From NCBI GenBank assembly GCA_027533385.1, contig JAPZUE010000055.1, forward strand, positions 62,001-126,000: a stretch of 64,000 nucleotides of DNA, read 5' to 3'. The notes under the pieces are model-generated. The model was not told where the DNA came from, searched no databases, and saw only the letters and a program-made list of their open reading frames with translations. Positions 43,346-52,425 of this stretch are shown one piece after another. This stretch comes from Rhizobium sp. (lineage in GTDB: Bacteria > Pseudomonadota > Alphaproteobacteria > Rhizobiales > Rhizobiaceae). The translations under genes were made by a program, and so were the position numbers. Within the stretch, counting starts at the first letter, position 1. Each line of letters starts with the position of its first letter.

Positions 43346-43768
43346 TCACCGCGTATAGCGGGTCAGATAGATGCCCGTCAGGATCAGGGCGACACCAGCC
43401 GGTTGGCCGATATGAAACTCCGCCGTCCCGCGCACAAGATCGATCAGAAGTCCGGTGATCATCTGCCCGCCGATGATCAGAAGACCCGAGCGGGCAGCAC
43501 CGATCCGCGGGAAGACATAGGAACTGATGACGACGAAGAGCGCGCCGATGATGCCGCCGGTCAGATAGAAGAACGGCACATCGGCAATCAGCGGCAGGCC
43601 GATCCGATGGAAGACAAGCACATAGACGGTCAACAGCAGGAAGCCGATCCAGTGGTTCCAGGCCGACGCCGCAAAGGCGCCGCGATCTATGGTCAGACGC
43701 CCGTTGATCGAACGGCTCATGCCGACGGCCGCCCCGCCGGCGAGAGCGATCAAGACAGCACCCAGCAT
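43346..43768 (-). CDS. Half-size DMT transporter, DUF606/YdcZ type (second of pair)
   Basis: A 140-residue protein with five membrane segments, of the DUF606 group of drug/metabolite transporters. The N-terminus GAVLIALAGGAAVGMSRSINGRL and the C-terminal GQMITGLLIDL are typical. Its ATG follows directly on the stop codon of the preceding paralog, so the two are translated together, as usual for members that form antiparallel heterodimers. Substrate unknown. Confidence 0.83.
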   Translation of the reverse strand: MLGAVLIALAGGAAVGMSRSINGRLTIDRGAFAASAWNHWIGFLLLTVYVLVFHRIGLPLIADVPFFYLTGGIIGALFVVISSYVFPRIGAARSGLLIIGGQMITGLLIDLVRGTAEFHIGQPAGVALILTGIYLTRYTR

Positions 43769-44233
43769 TCATGCCCCCTTCGAGAAGATGAGAAGCGCAC
43801 TGCCGCCGATCACGCAGATGGTCGCGAGAAAGTCGAAGCGGTTCAGCTTGCGCTGCGGCGTGCCGAAGAGCCCGAACTGGTCGGACACGAGCCCGAACAG
43901 GATCTGTCCGACGAGCAGCAGCGACAACCCACCGGCCAAAGCCAGCTCGGAGTTCACAGCGATCGAGCTCAGAGCCACAGCAAAAGCACCGGGTGCGCCG
44001 CCGAGATAGGACCAGAGCGGCGCCTTTCCGTGGGCCGGCAGGCGTCCTGTCCGGCGCGCAACCGCACCATTGGCGATCAGCAGCAGGAACGCCACCACGC
44101 CGCCCACGCCATGCACCACCCAGGAGGCGGTAAACGGTGTCGTCAGCGCCGCAAGCCCGCTATTGATCGTCACCATCACGGCAAGCAGGGCGCCGGCAAG
44201 TATCGCCCAGATCCAGTCGATATATTTCAGCAT
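43769..44233 (-). CDS. Half-size DMT transporter, DUF606/YdcZ type (first of pair)
   Basis: A 154-residue paralog of the following gene, with five spans and the DUF606 pattern AILAGALLAVMVTINSGLAAL near the start and GGLSLLLVGQILFGLVSDQFG in the middle. Positive charges are placed differently in the loops of the two partners, consistent with opposite membrane orientation. The frame continues upstream, but the ATG at 44233 begins the conserved part. The pair lies on the minus strand downstream of the chemoreceptor terminator. Confidence 0.83.
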   Translation of the reverse strand: MLKYIDWIWAILAGALLAVMVTINSGLAALTTPFTASWVVHGVGGVVAFLLLIANGAVARRTGRLPAHGKAPLWSYLGGAPGAFAVALSSIAVNSELALAGGLSLLLVGQILFGLVSDQFGLFGTPQRKLNRFDFLATICVIGGSALLIFSKGA

Positions 44234-44373
44234 GTCGCTCCTGACGTCCCGCCTCGACGGCGCGCCTGACCGTTTGCCGTCGTGCCAGCGCATACGCCTC
44301 CCACGACAGTTTGAACAAGCCAATTCGGCTGATGCACCGATCAGCGATGGCGATGTGAGCCGGATGCCGAAAC

Positions 44374-44398
44374 GAAAAACGGGGCATTGCCTGCCCCG
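44374..44398 (-). terminator. Rho-independent terminator of the chemoreceptor gene
   Basis: CGGGGCA-TTGCC-TGCCCCG. On the minus strand the stem is followed by TTTTTCG, about 30 bases past the chemoreceptor stop. Confidence 0.85.
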
Positions 44399-44429
44399 CT
44401 TCCATTTGTCTTGACTGTGTGTCACGGCC

Positions 44430-46352
44430 TCAGAATTGTGACCAGTCGGCCTTCAGGGCTGCATTTCCATCGAAGGCCCGGGCGGTTCTTTCCCCACGGC
44501 CCCGGGCATGCGAAACCTGGGACGCAGGAGCCGAAGAGGACATCGCGGCGCGCGCCACGACCGGACGATAGGCCTCCTCGCCCAGGCGGAACTGCCCGAG
44601 CAGTCTCGTCAGTGCACTCGCCTGCTGCGCCAGGCCATGGCAGGCCGCCGTCGACTGCTCCACCATGGCGGCATTCTTCTGCGTGCCCTGGTCCATCAGA
44701 TTGACGGCCGAGTTGATCTCGCCAAGCCCGGTCGATTGCTCCCGTGCCGACGTGACGATCGCCGAAACATTCTGGTTGATCTGCCGCACCTCCCCGACGA
44801 TCGCCTCGAGCGCCTTGCCCGTTTCGCCGACCAGGGCAACGCCCTGACGCACCTGCTCGCCGGACACGGTGATCAGGCCCTTGATCTCCTTCGCAGCACC
44901 CGCCGACCGCTGGGCAAGCTCGCGGACCTCCTGGGCAACGACCGCAAATCCCTTTCCGGCCTCCCCGGCGCGCGCGGCCTCCACACCGGCATTGAGTGCC
45001 AGGAGATTGGTCTGGAACGCGATCTCGTCGATCACCCCGATGATGTTGGAAATCTCAGCCGACGACCTCTCGATCGCCTGCATCGCATCCACGGCCCGGC
45101 GCACCACCTCACCCGATCGCTCGGCACCGGCACGCGTCCGCGACACGAGAGCACCCGCCTCCTCCGCGCGCGATGCACTGTCCTTGACGGCCGTGGTGAC
45201 TTCCTCCAGAGCCGCTGCCGTTTCCTCGACGGACGCGGCCTGCTGCTCGGTCCGCTTGGACAGATCATCGGCAGCCGCCAGCATCTCGCTGGCGCCGGCA
45301 TCGATCGCCCGTGCATTTTCGCCGACGGCGCGCATGGCATCCCGCAGCCGTTCGACCGAGTGGTTGAAATTGACCCGCAAGGGATCGAGATGTTCGACAA
45401 AGCTGTCGCCAAGCTCGACGGCGAGATCACCGTCAGAGAGCCGCTGCAAGCCACCGGCGAGCCGCTCCACGGCAAACTGCACTTCAGCGGCTTCACGCGC
45501 CTTCTGCGCTTCGCGCGCCAGCCGCTCGCTTTCGCTCAGGCTGCGATTTTCGTCCGCCTGCCGTTCCAGATCCGCCCGTTCAATCGCGTTGTCACGGAAG
45601 ACCGAAACGGCTGCGGCCATGTCACCAATCTCATCCTTGCGATCAGAAAACGGGATCGCCGCCTGCGTGTCGCCACCGGCCAGCGCGCGCATTGCGCCGG
45701 TGATCGCCGAGACCGGACGCACCACACGCGTCACCGAGAAGATGGCCGCCGCAAGCGCCATCAGTCCGGCGACGATGACCGCCGCGAGCGAGAGAGTGAG
45801 GGCAAGATCGGCGGATGCCTTGGCCTCCGCACGCAGCTTGCTCCCGATCTCGCGATTGATCTCGATGATCTCCCGCAGCCCCTGCCCGGCCTTAGCCCCG
45901 AGCGGAACCATCTCTGCGATCGTCTCCTTGGCCTGGTAAACCTTCGAAGCCAGTGCCTGCGCCACGAAGCTCTCTCCCAGCCCTTCGTATTCGGCGACCG
46001 TCTGCTTGAACCCATCGAAGCGCTGGCGCACTTCGGGCAGGACGATGACGGCATCAAAGCGGGCAATCGCCGCGTCCAGACGCTCGCTCGCCGCCCCAAG
46101 GTCATCGACGAGCGTCTTCTTCTCCTGCGCGGTCGCAGCCGTCAGGATCATCAGGTTGAGGCGCCGGACCTCGCCGAGCAGCGTGTCGATGTCGGCGATC
46201 ATCAGAGAACGCTCGAGACGCCCGCCAAGTCCGTCGATTTGCGCGCTCATGTCGCTCACCGAGCGAACCGCGATTGCCCCCTGGCTGAGGGAGACGACCA
46301 CCATCAGGCCGAAAAGAGCCGGCAGAAGAAATTTGATCTTGAGATGTGTCAC
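44430..46352 (-). CDS. Methyl-accepting chemotaxis protein
   Basis: A 640-residue chemoreceptor. The first span (about residues 7-29) leads into a four-helix-bundle periplasmic domain of about 155 residues; the second span is at about 186-212. One HAMP domain and a second HAMP-like segment (about 310-360) follow, then the signalling domain with the hairpin tip [22 protein letters not shown] at about 490, split by helix heptads. The protein ends in DWSQF, matching the xWxxF pentapeptide that tethers CheR/CheB. The GTG start at 46352 is uncertain; an ATG at 46451 would add 33 unlikely residues. Ligand unknown. Confidence 0.88.
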   Translation of the reverse strand: MTHLKIKFLLPALFGLMVVVSLSQGAIAVRSVSDMSAQIDGLGGRLERSLMIADIDTLLGEVRRLNLMILTAATAQEKKTLVDDLGAASERLDAAIARFDAVIVLPEVRQRFDGFKQTVAEYEGLGESFVAQALASKVYQAKETIAEMVPLGAKAGQGLREIIEINREIGSKLRAEAKASADLALTLSLAAVIVAGLMALAAAIFSVTRVVRPVSAITGAMRALAGGDTQAAIPFSDRKDEIGDMAAAVSVFRDNAIERADLERQADENRSLSESERLAREAQKAREAAEVQFAVERLAGGLQRLSDGDLAVELGDSFVEHLDPLRVNFNHSVERLRDAMRAVGENARAIDAGASEMLAAADDLSKRTEQQAASVEETAAALEEVTTAVKDSASRAEEAGALVSRTRAGAERSGEVVRRAVDAMQAIERSSAEISNIIGVIDEIAFQTNLLALNAGVEAARAGEAGKGFAVVAQEVRELAQRSAGAAKEIKGLITVSGEQVRQGVALVGETGKALEAIVGEVRQINQNVSAIVTSAREQSTGLGEINSAVNLMDQGTQKNAAMVEQSTAACHGLAQQASALTRLLGQFRLGEEAYRPVVARAAMSSSAPASQVSHARGRGERTARAFDGNAALKADWSQF

Positions 46353-46567
46353 GACGAAAATCCGGACTTGAAAAGGACAGGGACCGGGAAAATCCGGCCA
46401 CCCTGCCTGACAGTCGGCGTCTAACGAATGGTTACCCACCCGGGGGCACATCTGGCCTTGTCCCGCCGTTTACGGTTAATCCCGCGGCGCGCCATCGGCA
46501 CGTCCCTGCCGCCGATCCACTGGTACACGATGAGCCCGCGCAGGGCCTCTTCGCCATGACGACAAAG

Positions 46568-46593
46568 AGAATGGGGCATCTCTGCCCCATTCT
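46568..46593 (-). terminator. Probable terminator of the second ABC exporter
   Basis: AGAATGGGGCA-TCTC-TGCCCCATTCT is a perfect 11-bp stem with a 4-base loop, 38 bases past the stop codon of the exporter gene. The minus-strand tail CTTTGTC is only mildly T-rich. Confidence 0.65.
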
Positions 46594-46630
46594 GGTTAGC
46601 TCGACGAAGTTAGGTGAAGGCCAGACAGCG

Positions 46631-48499
46631 TCACTCCGCCGCCGCCCCCTTCGGCTCTTCGCTCGCATCCGTCTGATCGGCCAGGAAACCGCCCGACTGG
46701 CGGTTCCACAGATCCGCATAGATGCCGCCATTGGCCACCAGCTGCTGATGCGTGCCTTCCTCGACGATCCGCCCCTTGTCGAGCACGATCAGCCGGTCCA
46801 TCTGCGTCAGGGTCGAGAGCCGGTGGGCAATTGCAATCACCGTCTTGTCCTCGATCAGCTTGAACAGGCTCTCCTGGATCGCCGCCTCGACTTCCGAATC
46901 GAGCGCCGAGGTCGCCTCGTCAAGCACCAGGATCGGGGCGTCCTTGAGGAAGACGCGGGCGATCGCGATACGCTGCCGCTGGCCACCCGACAGCTTCACC
47001 CCACGCTCGCCGACATGCGCATCGAGCCCGGTCCGGCCCTGCATGTCGGAAAGCCCCTGGATGAAGTCCCAGGCATTGGCCCGCTTGGCCGCCTCGATGA
47101 CATCCGCATCGGTCGCATCCGGCCGGCCATAGGCGATGTTGTCGCGGATCGACCGATGCAGCAGCGAGGTGTCCTGCGTGACCACGCCGACAAGCGCCCG
47201 CAGACTGTCCTGGCTGACGGTCGAGATGTCCTGACCATCCACGAGGATCTTCCCGTTCTCCAGATCGTAGAAGCGCAGGAGCAGGTTCATCAGCGTCGTC
47301 TTGCCCGCACCCGAGCGTCCGACCAGACCGACCTTCTCGCCCGCCTTGATGGTCAGCGAGAAGTCCTCGATCACGCCCTTCTGCTTGCCGTAGTGGAAGC
47401 GCACGCCGTCATAGACGATCTCGCCCTTCGGAGCGGCAAGCTGCTTGGCAGCCGGCTTGTCGACAATGTCATGCGGCTTGGTCATCATGCCCATGCCGTC
47501 ATAGACGGTGCCGATGTTTTCGAAGAGGGCTGCCACTTCCCACATGATCCATTGCGACATACCGTTGATGCGCATGGACAGCCCGATCGCAACCGCAATC
47601 GCGCCGACCGTCACCGTGCCGTTCAGCCAGAACCAGATCCCGAGACCGGCCACTAAGAATTGGACAAGCACGTTGTTGATGTCGACGCAGATGTTGAGCA
47701 GCGAGATCTGCCGCATCTGCCGGTGAACAGTGCCAAGGAAGGCATCCATGCCCTCGCGGGCATAAACCTCTTCGCGTCCCGCATGCGAGAACAGCTTGAC
47801 CGTCGCGATATTGGTATAGCTGTCGACGATCCGCCCCGTCATCATCGAACGGGCATCGGCCTGCTCGCTGGAGGACTTGCGCAGCTTCGGAATGAAGTGG
47901 CGCAGGATCAGCGCATAGATGGCGAGCCAGAGCACCAGCGGCACGCCGAGCCGCCAGTCGACCGAGGCCACCAGCGCCAGCATCGAGACGAAGAAGGTCG
48001 TCGCATAGATGAAGACGTCGATGATCTTCATCACGCTTTCGCGGATCGACAGCGCCGTCTGCATCACCTTGGTCGAGACGCGACCGGCGAACTCGTTGGC
48101 GAAGAAGGTCATAGAGTGACGCAGCAGGAAGCGATGCATCTGCCAGCGGGCAATCATCGGGAAATTGCCGGCCAGAACCTGATGCATGGTGATCGTGTGC
48201 ATCACACCGAGCACCGGCAGACCGATCAGCAGCAAGGCCGCCATCCAGGCGAGCGTCCCGCCTTCCGACTGCAGGAAGGTCGAACGCTCGGCCGTCGACA
48301 GCCAGTCCACGATATTGCCGAGGAACTGATAGAGGAACACTTCGGCGACCGCGATCAGCCCCGAGCAAAGGCCAAGCAGCACCAACCACCAGCCAGCCGG
48401 CTTGGTGTAGTGCCAGCAGAAGGCAACAAGCCCCTTCGGTGGCAGGGTCGGCTCACCGGCCGGATACGGATTCAGGCGGTTTTCGAACCACGAGAACAT
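46631..48499 (-). CDS. ABC exporter, fused permease-ATPase (second paralog)
   Basis: A 622-residue half-transporter, homologous end to end to the exporter at 40234-42105. Six spans fill about residues 35-325. Walker A is GRSGAGKTT, the signature LSGGQRQR and Walker B ILVLDEATSALD, all intact, as are the Q loop and the switch His in AIAHRLST. Shared indels and the same N-terminal MFSWFENRLNP start point to an old duplication. GGAG at seven bases sets the start at 48499. Whether the paralogs form homodimers or one heterodimer cannot be told, but a 4-kb separation argues against strict co-production. Confidence 0.9.
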   Translation of the reverse strand: MFSWFENRLNPYPAGEPTLPPKGLVAFCWHYTKPAGWWLVLLGLCSGLIAVAEVFLYQFLGNIVDWLSTAERSTFLQSEGGTLAWMAALLLIGLPVLGVMHTITMHQVLAGNFPMIARWQMHRFLLRHSMTFFANEFAGRVSTKVMQTALSIRESVMKIIDVFIYATTFFVSMLALVASVDWRLGVPLVLWLAIYALILRHFIPKLRKSSSEQADARSMMTGRIVDSYTNIATVKLFSHAGREEVYAREGMDAFLGTVHRQMRQISLLNICVDINNVLVQFLVAGLGIWFWLNGTVTVGAIAVAIGLSMRINGMSQWIMWEVAALFENIGTVYDGMGMMTKPHDIVDKPAAKQLAAPKGEIVYDGVRFHYGKQKGVIEDFSLTIKAGEKVGLVGRSGAGKTTLMNLLLRFYDLENGKILVDGQDISTVSQDSLRALVGVVTQDTSLLHRSIRDNIAYGRPDATDADVIEAAKRANAWDFIQGLSDMQGRTGLDAHVGERGVKLSGGQRQRIAIARVFLKDAPILVLDEATSALDSEVEAAIQESLFKLIEDKTVIAIAHRLSTLTQMDRLIVLDKGRIVEEGTHQQLVANGGIYADLWNRQSGGFLADQTDASEEPKGAAAE

Positions 48500-48866
48500 G
48501 GATAATCTCCAGAAACGGCGCGCGGACGGCACCGGACAAAAGGTGACGCGGACGCGCGAATATTCAATGATTGAGACCACTTGTGGCCGCTTGATGAATC
48601 AGTTTGGAAAAGACACGTGGAGTGACGCGCTCAGGCGGCAACAGCCATAAATCGGGGCTGGCGCGAAATACCGAATAGATCCATCGATGGCCCTCCCGCT
48701 TGCGTGTTAAAGAACGGCCTTGTTCTATCGGGCGCGGATGTCTTTTGCCAGACGGCATCCGGCGGAAACGAGACATTCGGCCGTCACTGTTGCAGACCGA
48801 CCACAGCGCCTGATCCTGAGGCAGGCTCCGCTTGAGCAGCCGCACCGGATCGCCTATCAGGCTCTC
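48500..48866. other. Divergent promoter region
   Basis: About 370 bases between the second exporter and trmL. The trmL frame is open back to 48720, but that part has unlike composition and no ribosome site. I see no clear promoter, repeat or RNA here. Confidence 0.4.
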
Positions 48867-49331
48867 ATGTCCAACCTGCGCATCGCCCTTTACCAGCCCG
48901 ACATCCCCGGCAATACCGGCACGATCCTGCGTCTTGCGGCCTGTCTTGGCCTGAGGGTCGACATCATCGAGCCGGCCGGCTTCGTGCTGTCCGACAAGAA
49001 CCTGAAGCGCGCCGGCATGGACTATCTGGCCAGCGTCGCCATGACCCGCCATGTCAACTGGGAGCGTTTCGACGCCTGGCGACTGTCGGAGGGCCGCCGT
49101 CTCGTCCTCGCCTCGACCAAGGCTGCCCTGCCCTATACCACCTTCAACTACGCCGGAAATGACATCCTCCTGTTCGGACGGGAAAGCGCCGGCGTACCCG
49201 ACCATGTGCATGATCGCGCCGATCACCGCGTGCTCATCCCCATGGTGGAAGGACAGCGCTCGATCAATGTCGCGATGTCCGCTGCCATGATCACCGGCGA
49301 AGCGCTGCGCCAGACCGGCTTTGCCTCGTAA
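48867..49331 (+). CDS. trmL: tRNA (cytidine/uridine-34-2'-O)-methyltransferase
   Basis: A 154-residue SPOUT-class methyltransferase that methylates the wobble ribose of certain tRNA-Leu isoacceptors. The minimal family form is seen: ALYQPDIPGNTGTILR at the N-terminus (substrate motif), LLFGRESAGVP near residue 97 and IPMVEGQRSINVAMSAAM near 122, the knotted SAM site. The ATG at 48867 gives exactly the family N-terminus and length. It probably has its own promoter. Confidence 0.93.
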   Translation: MSNLRIALYQPDIPGNTGTILRLAACLGLRVDIIEPAGFVLSDKNLKRAGMDYLASVAMTRHVNWERFDAWRLSEGRRLVLASTKAALPYTTFNYAGNDILLFGRESAGVPDHVHDRADHRVLIPMVEGQRSINVAMSAAMITGEALRQTGFAS

Positions 49332-49516
49332 GCGTCCAAACATCCTCTGCATCCGGCCCTCCTGTTACGACATGAGGCCAGCCTGCAACCTTAACCACAG
49401 TTGAGGTCAAGCCGTTTTCCGGCTCTCGCAAAACGCGTGTCCCGAGGTCCTTTCACGCATTGCCTATTCATCCGAAAACCGTTATGTTGCATCGCAGCAA
49501 AGCGGGAGATGGAGTC

Positions 49517-50830
49517 ATGTTTGAGACAGCATTCACCCTGGGTCTGACACAGTTCGCCAGATCCTTGAGCTTCCCCGAGCGCGTCCGGCACCGCACGATG
49601 CGCAACGCAGCCCTGGAGCCGTGGCGGCTCCGCAACACCGGCATTGATGCCCTCTACTACGACGTCAAGGCGCTCAGCGCCGATGAGACCTTCTATATCA
49701 GCGACAGTATCGCCTCCGAGGGCCTGATCATGATCGTTCCGCCGAGTGGCGGCGGCATGCTGACGCTCTGCGAAAGCGTCGAGGAATTTCGCCTGCGCGG
49801 GGGCAAGGACGTGCGCGCCCTTGCGGTCGCCGGCATCGGCGGCTCGGCGATCGGCGCGGCTGCCTTTGCCCGCAACGTTGCGGATGCGATCGACGCGCCG
49901 GTCGCGGCCGTGGTCTCGGGTTACGGCCTGGGTGATATCGTCAACGAAGCCATCGGCGGCGCATTCCTCTTTGGCTGGCTCGGCCACATCAGAAGCAATC
50001 TCGAAGTGATCGACGACGTCGTCGGACGCCCGAAACTTGGCGCCTACGGCAAGCGCGACGAAGACGCCGACAGCCAGCGCAAGACAGGGCTCGATGCCGA
50101 CACGGTTGCAACCTTGCTTGCCGATCCGTCCCTGTCCTTCACGTTGATCACCGGCCATTCGCGTGGCAATCGGGTGATCGCCGATGCCCTCTATGCCTTG
50201 AAGGGCACCGATCCCGGCCGGATCGAAACGCTGGCCAACGCCACCCGCATCGTCACCTTTGGCGGCCGCATCAAGATGCCGGAGGCCTTCACCGACGTGA
50301 TCGATGTCGTCGGCGAGCTTGACTGGTTCGGCGAACTGAACTCCCGCCCGAAGATCGAGACCGATATCAAGGTCCCCTTCTGCGGCCATTCCACGAACAC
50401 CGATCTGCCGGGCGCACTGCGGGTGACCAGCATCCTCGGCGACATCCTGAGCGGCCAGACCTCGGCTACCCCAGCCCCGGCTGCTCCGGTGCCTGCAGCA
50501 CCTGAGGCGGTCGAGCCGGAAGCCCTTGCTGCAGCCATCGTTGAAGACACGGTGACGGAACCAGCCACCCCGGCACCGGAGCCGATCGAGGCCGCAGCAC
50601 CTGCGCCGCCAATACCGGACACCCCGCAGCCGCCGGCGGTCGAGCCCGAACCGGAAGCAGCTCCAGCATCGGTCGCCGAAGCGGCCACGCCGGCGCCAGC
50701 CGTACCGGAAACTCCAGCGGCGACAAAGGCCGAAGCCAAGCCGGAGCGGTCGACGACGGAAACCACTGCGACACCGATCCTGGTGCCGCTGCCGCGCGGC
50801 AAGACAAAGCGCCCCAGGGCCAAGCCCTGA
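49517..50830 (+). CDS. Alpha/beta-hydrolase (lipase-like) with Ala/Pro-rich tail
   Basis: A 437-residue protein. Residues 1-310 form an alpha/beta-hydrolase-like domain with the nucleophile elbow GHSRG (Ser215) in LITGHSRGNRV, preceded by a Gly-rich AVAGIGGSAIGAAAF segment. The acid is probably in FTDVIDVVGELD and the His in PFCGHSTNTD (about 290). From about residue 315 to the end the chain is an Ala/Pro/Glu-rich repeat-like tail ending in a basic KTKRPRAKP. No signal peptide is present, so it should be cytoplasmic. The tail may bind nucleic acid or polyester granules; this is speculation. GGAGATGGAGTC sets the start. Confidence 0.72.
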   Translation: MFETAFTLGLTQFARSLSFPERVRHRTMRNAALEPWRLRNTGIDALYYDVKALSADETFYISDSIASEGLIMIVPPSGGGMLTLCESVEEFRLRGGKDVRALAVAGIGGSAIGAAAFARNVADAIDAPVAAVVSGYGLGDIVNEAIGGAFLFGWLGHIRSNLEVIDDVVGRPKLGAYGKRDEDADSQRKTGLDADTVATLLADPSLSFTLITGHSRGNRVIADALYALKGTDPGRIETLANATRIVTFGGRIKMPEAFTDVIDVVGELDWFGELNSRPKIETDIKVPFCGHSTNTDLPGALRVTSILGDILSGQTSATPAPAAPVPAAPEAVEPEALAAAIVEDTVTEPATPAPEPIEAAAPAPPIPDTPQPPAVEPEPEAAPASVAEAATPAPAVPETPAATKAEAKPERSTTETTATPILVPLPRGKTKRPRAKP

Positions 50831-50847
50831 AGAAACGCCAAACACGA

Positions 50848-50872
50848 AAAGGCCCGCGCGAAGCGGGCCTTT
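50848..50872. terminator. Terminator between convergent genes
   Basis: AAAGGCCCGC-GCGAA-GCGGGCCTTT, a perfect 10-bp stem with A and T runs on the two sides. It can serve both the hydrolase gene and the convergent flagellin-like gene. Confidence 0.88.
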
Positions 50873-50897
50873 ATGATTCTAGATCAGGGATTTGGGG

Positions 50898-51851
50898 TCA
50901 GAGCTTCAACCAGGGTGTCATCGAGACATTCGCCATATTCAGCCCGGAGGACTGCAACTGCTCCTGCACGGCCTCTGCCGTCAACCGCACCCTCTGCTCG
51001 TTGAGCTCGGTATCCACCAGTCGGCTGACGCCAAGTTCAGTCGCCCCCGGCAGCCCCTGCACGAGGTCGATACCCCCGCTCACCCGCCCGCGTGTCGCGC
51101 TCACGTCGGCACTTGCACCGACCATGTCGATCAGCACCCGGTTGAGGGTCGAGATCATGCCGTCGATCTCGTCTGTCGTCGTGCTGCTGTCGATCTTGAT
51201 TTCGCGCGCGCCCGGCTCGGCCGGTTCGTTCGAGCGGGCATCGAGGACGTAGTAGTTGTAGGGCGTACCCCCGAGGCTGGTCCCCGCATAGGCACGCGTC
51301 AGCATGCCGTCGCGCGCATCCTGGCGAGACACCAGCGTCGATTTCGCCGTATCGAAGTCCACCATGTTGATCGAAAGGCTGCCGTCATTGCCGGTGGTCA
51401 CGGAGGCGAGCAAAGAGGCGACCTTCGGCCGTCCGCCGGCCTCGACCTGCAACCAGTTGTCGCCATTGAAGCTGCTCTCCCCGACAACGGCAACAAGTTC
51501 GGACTTCATCTGCATGATGTCGGCATTGATCGCGCCCCGGTCGGCGCCGACCGCCTTGGACAGCACGAGCTTCTGCTGCATGCGGGCGACAATATCCGTC
51601 GCCTGCTCGAGGCCGAGCGCGGCCGTGTCGGTCACGGCAGCCGCAATCTCGTTTGCCTCCTGCACGGTGCCGGAAGACAGGCTGCCGGGCCGCATCGTGG
51701 TGGAGATCGACCAATAGCTGGAAGCATTCTGATCAGCTTCGACGGCAGGAACAGGCGCCGCCTGCTTCGTCACCCGATCAAGCGCGGACGTTGACGCGCT
51801 TGCCATCGACGCTGCATTGGCAACGGACGGGTTGAGCCAGACTGAACTCAT
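50898..51851 (-). CDS. Orphan flagellin-like protein
   Basis: A 317-residue protein with flagellin ends. The N-terminal D0/D1 part contains SSYWSISTTMRPGS (about residues 44-57), nearly as in rhizobial flagellins, followed by the helical ATDIVARMQQKLVLSKA region. The C-terminus has SRLVDTELNEQRVRLTAEAVQEQL and a final SMTPWLKL, where true flagellins usually end NILSLFR. The first 40 residues, however, are unlike normal D0: the segment before YWSIS is Pro/Val-rich. No flagellar gene lies nearby. It could be a minor filament subunit or a decayed copy. AAGG at seven bases supports the start. Confidence 0.8.
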   Translation of the reverse strand: MSSVWLNPSVANAASMASASTSALDRVTKQAAPVPAVEADQNASSYWSISTTMRPGSLSSGTVQEANEIAAAVTDTAALGLEQATDIVARMQQKLVLSKAVGADRGAINADIMQMKSELVAVVGESSFNGDNWLQVEAGGRPKVASLLASVTTGNDGSLSINMVDFDTAKSTLVSRQDARDGMLTRAYAGTSLGGTPYNYYVLDARSNEPAEPGAREIKIDSSTTTDEIDGMISTLNRVLIDMVGASADVSATRGRVSGGIDLVQGLPGATELGVSRLVDTELNEQRVRLTAEAVQEQLQSSGLNMANVSMTPWLKL

Positions 51852-52011
51852 GAGAAAACCTTGTGTCGCATGTCATGTCGATCCGAAGCCGGCATCATTC
51901 CAGCTGTGTATCGGCAAGATTAGCGAGCAGGTTTTGTTTTTGGCTTTCCGCGATCGCTAGAATTTTAGCAATGCTTCGATTTGAGCGGATGCTGCCACGC
52001 GGCCGGACGCA

Positions 52012-52272
52012 TCAGTCCGCAGACGGCAGACGCCGCATGGTGAATTCGATCTGATCGCCATCGAGCTGCCGCCAGCTTTCCACCTCTGTCCAGTAGGCGG
52101 CCTTGGGGAAGGCGTCGAACCATTCGCGCGCCTTGGCACGCGCCTCTTCACGGGTAAGGCAATAGGTTTCACGCACAAACTGGCCGCCCAGGCGTCCGGC
52201 AGTCCCGGCGCGGTGATCGGCAATGCGCTTCTTGAGACCAGTAAATGGCGGCGGGCCAGGTATCTTCGTCAT
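52012..52272 (-). CDS. Small conserved-looking hypothetical protein
   Basis: An 86-residue soluble protein with many basic residues and a Trp-rich second half (AREWFDAFPKAAYWTEVESW). I recognise no domain. GAGGGATTTC before the ATG is a good ribosome site. It diverges from hemF across a 150-base region. It may be a small regulatory or DNA-binding protein, but that is only suggested by charge. Confidence 0.6.
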   Translation of the reverse strand: MTKIPGPPPFTGLKKRIADHRAGTAGRLGGQFVRETYCLTREEARAKAREWFDAFPKAAYWTEVESWRQLDGDQIEFTMRRLPSAD

Positions 52273-52425
52273 GAAATCCCTCGCATGCGGACGAGATTAA
52301 TCCAGCCAAAACCGGAAGGCGAGTCGATTTTACGGGGACACCCCCGCCCCGATATGGTCGCACGCGATTTCACCTGATATTCGTTCGCCTTGAGAGAGTT
52401 GCCTGAGGAAGTTGAGGGGGACGAC

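Noticed and set aside
44508-46424. Open frame of 638 codons on the plus strand across the chemoreceptor gene
   Set aside because: It is antisense to a chemoreceptor with intact signalling motifs. Third-position GC bias supports the minus strand.
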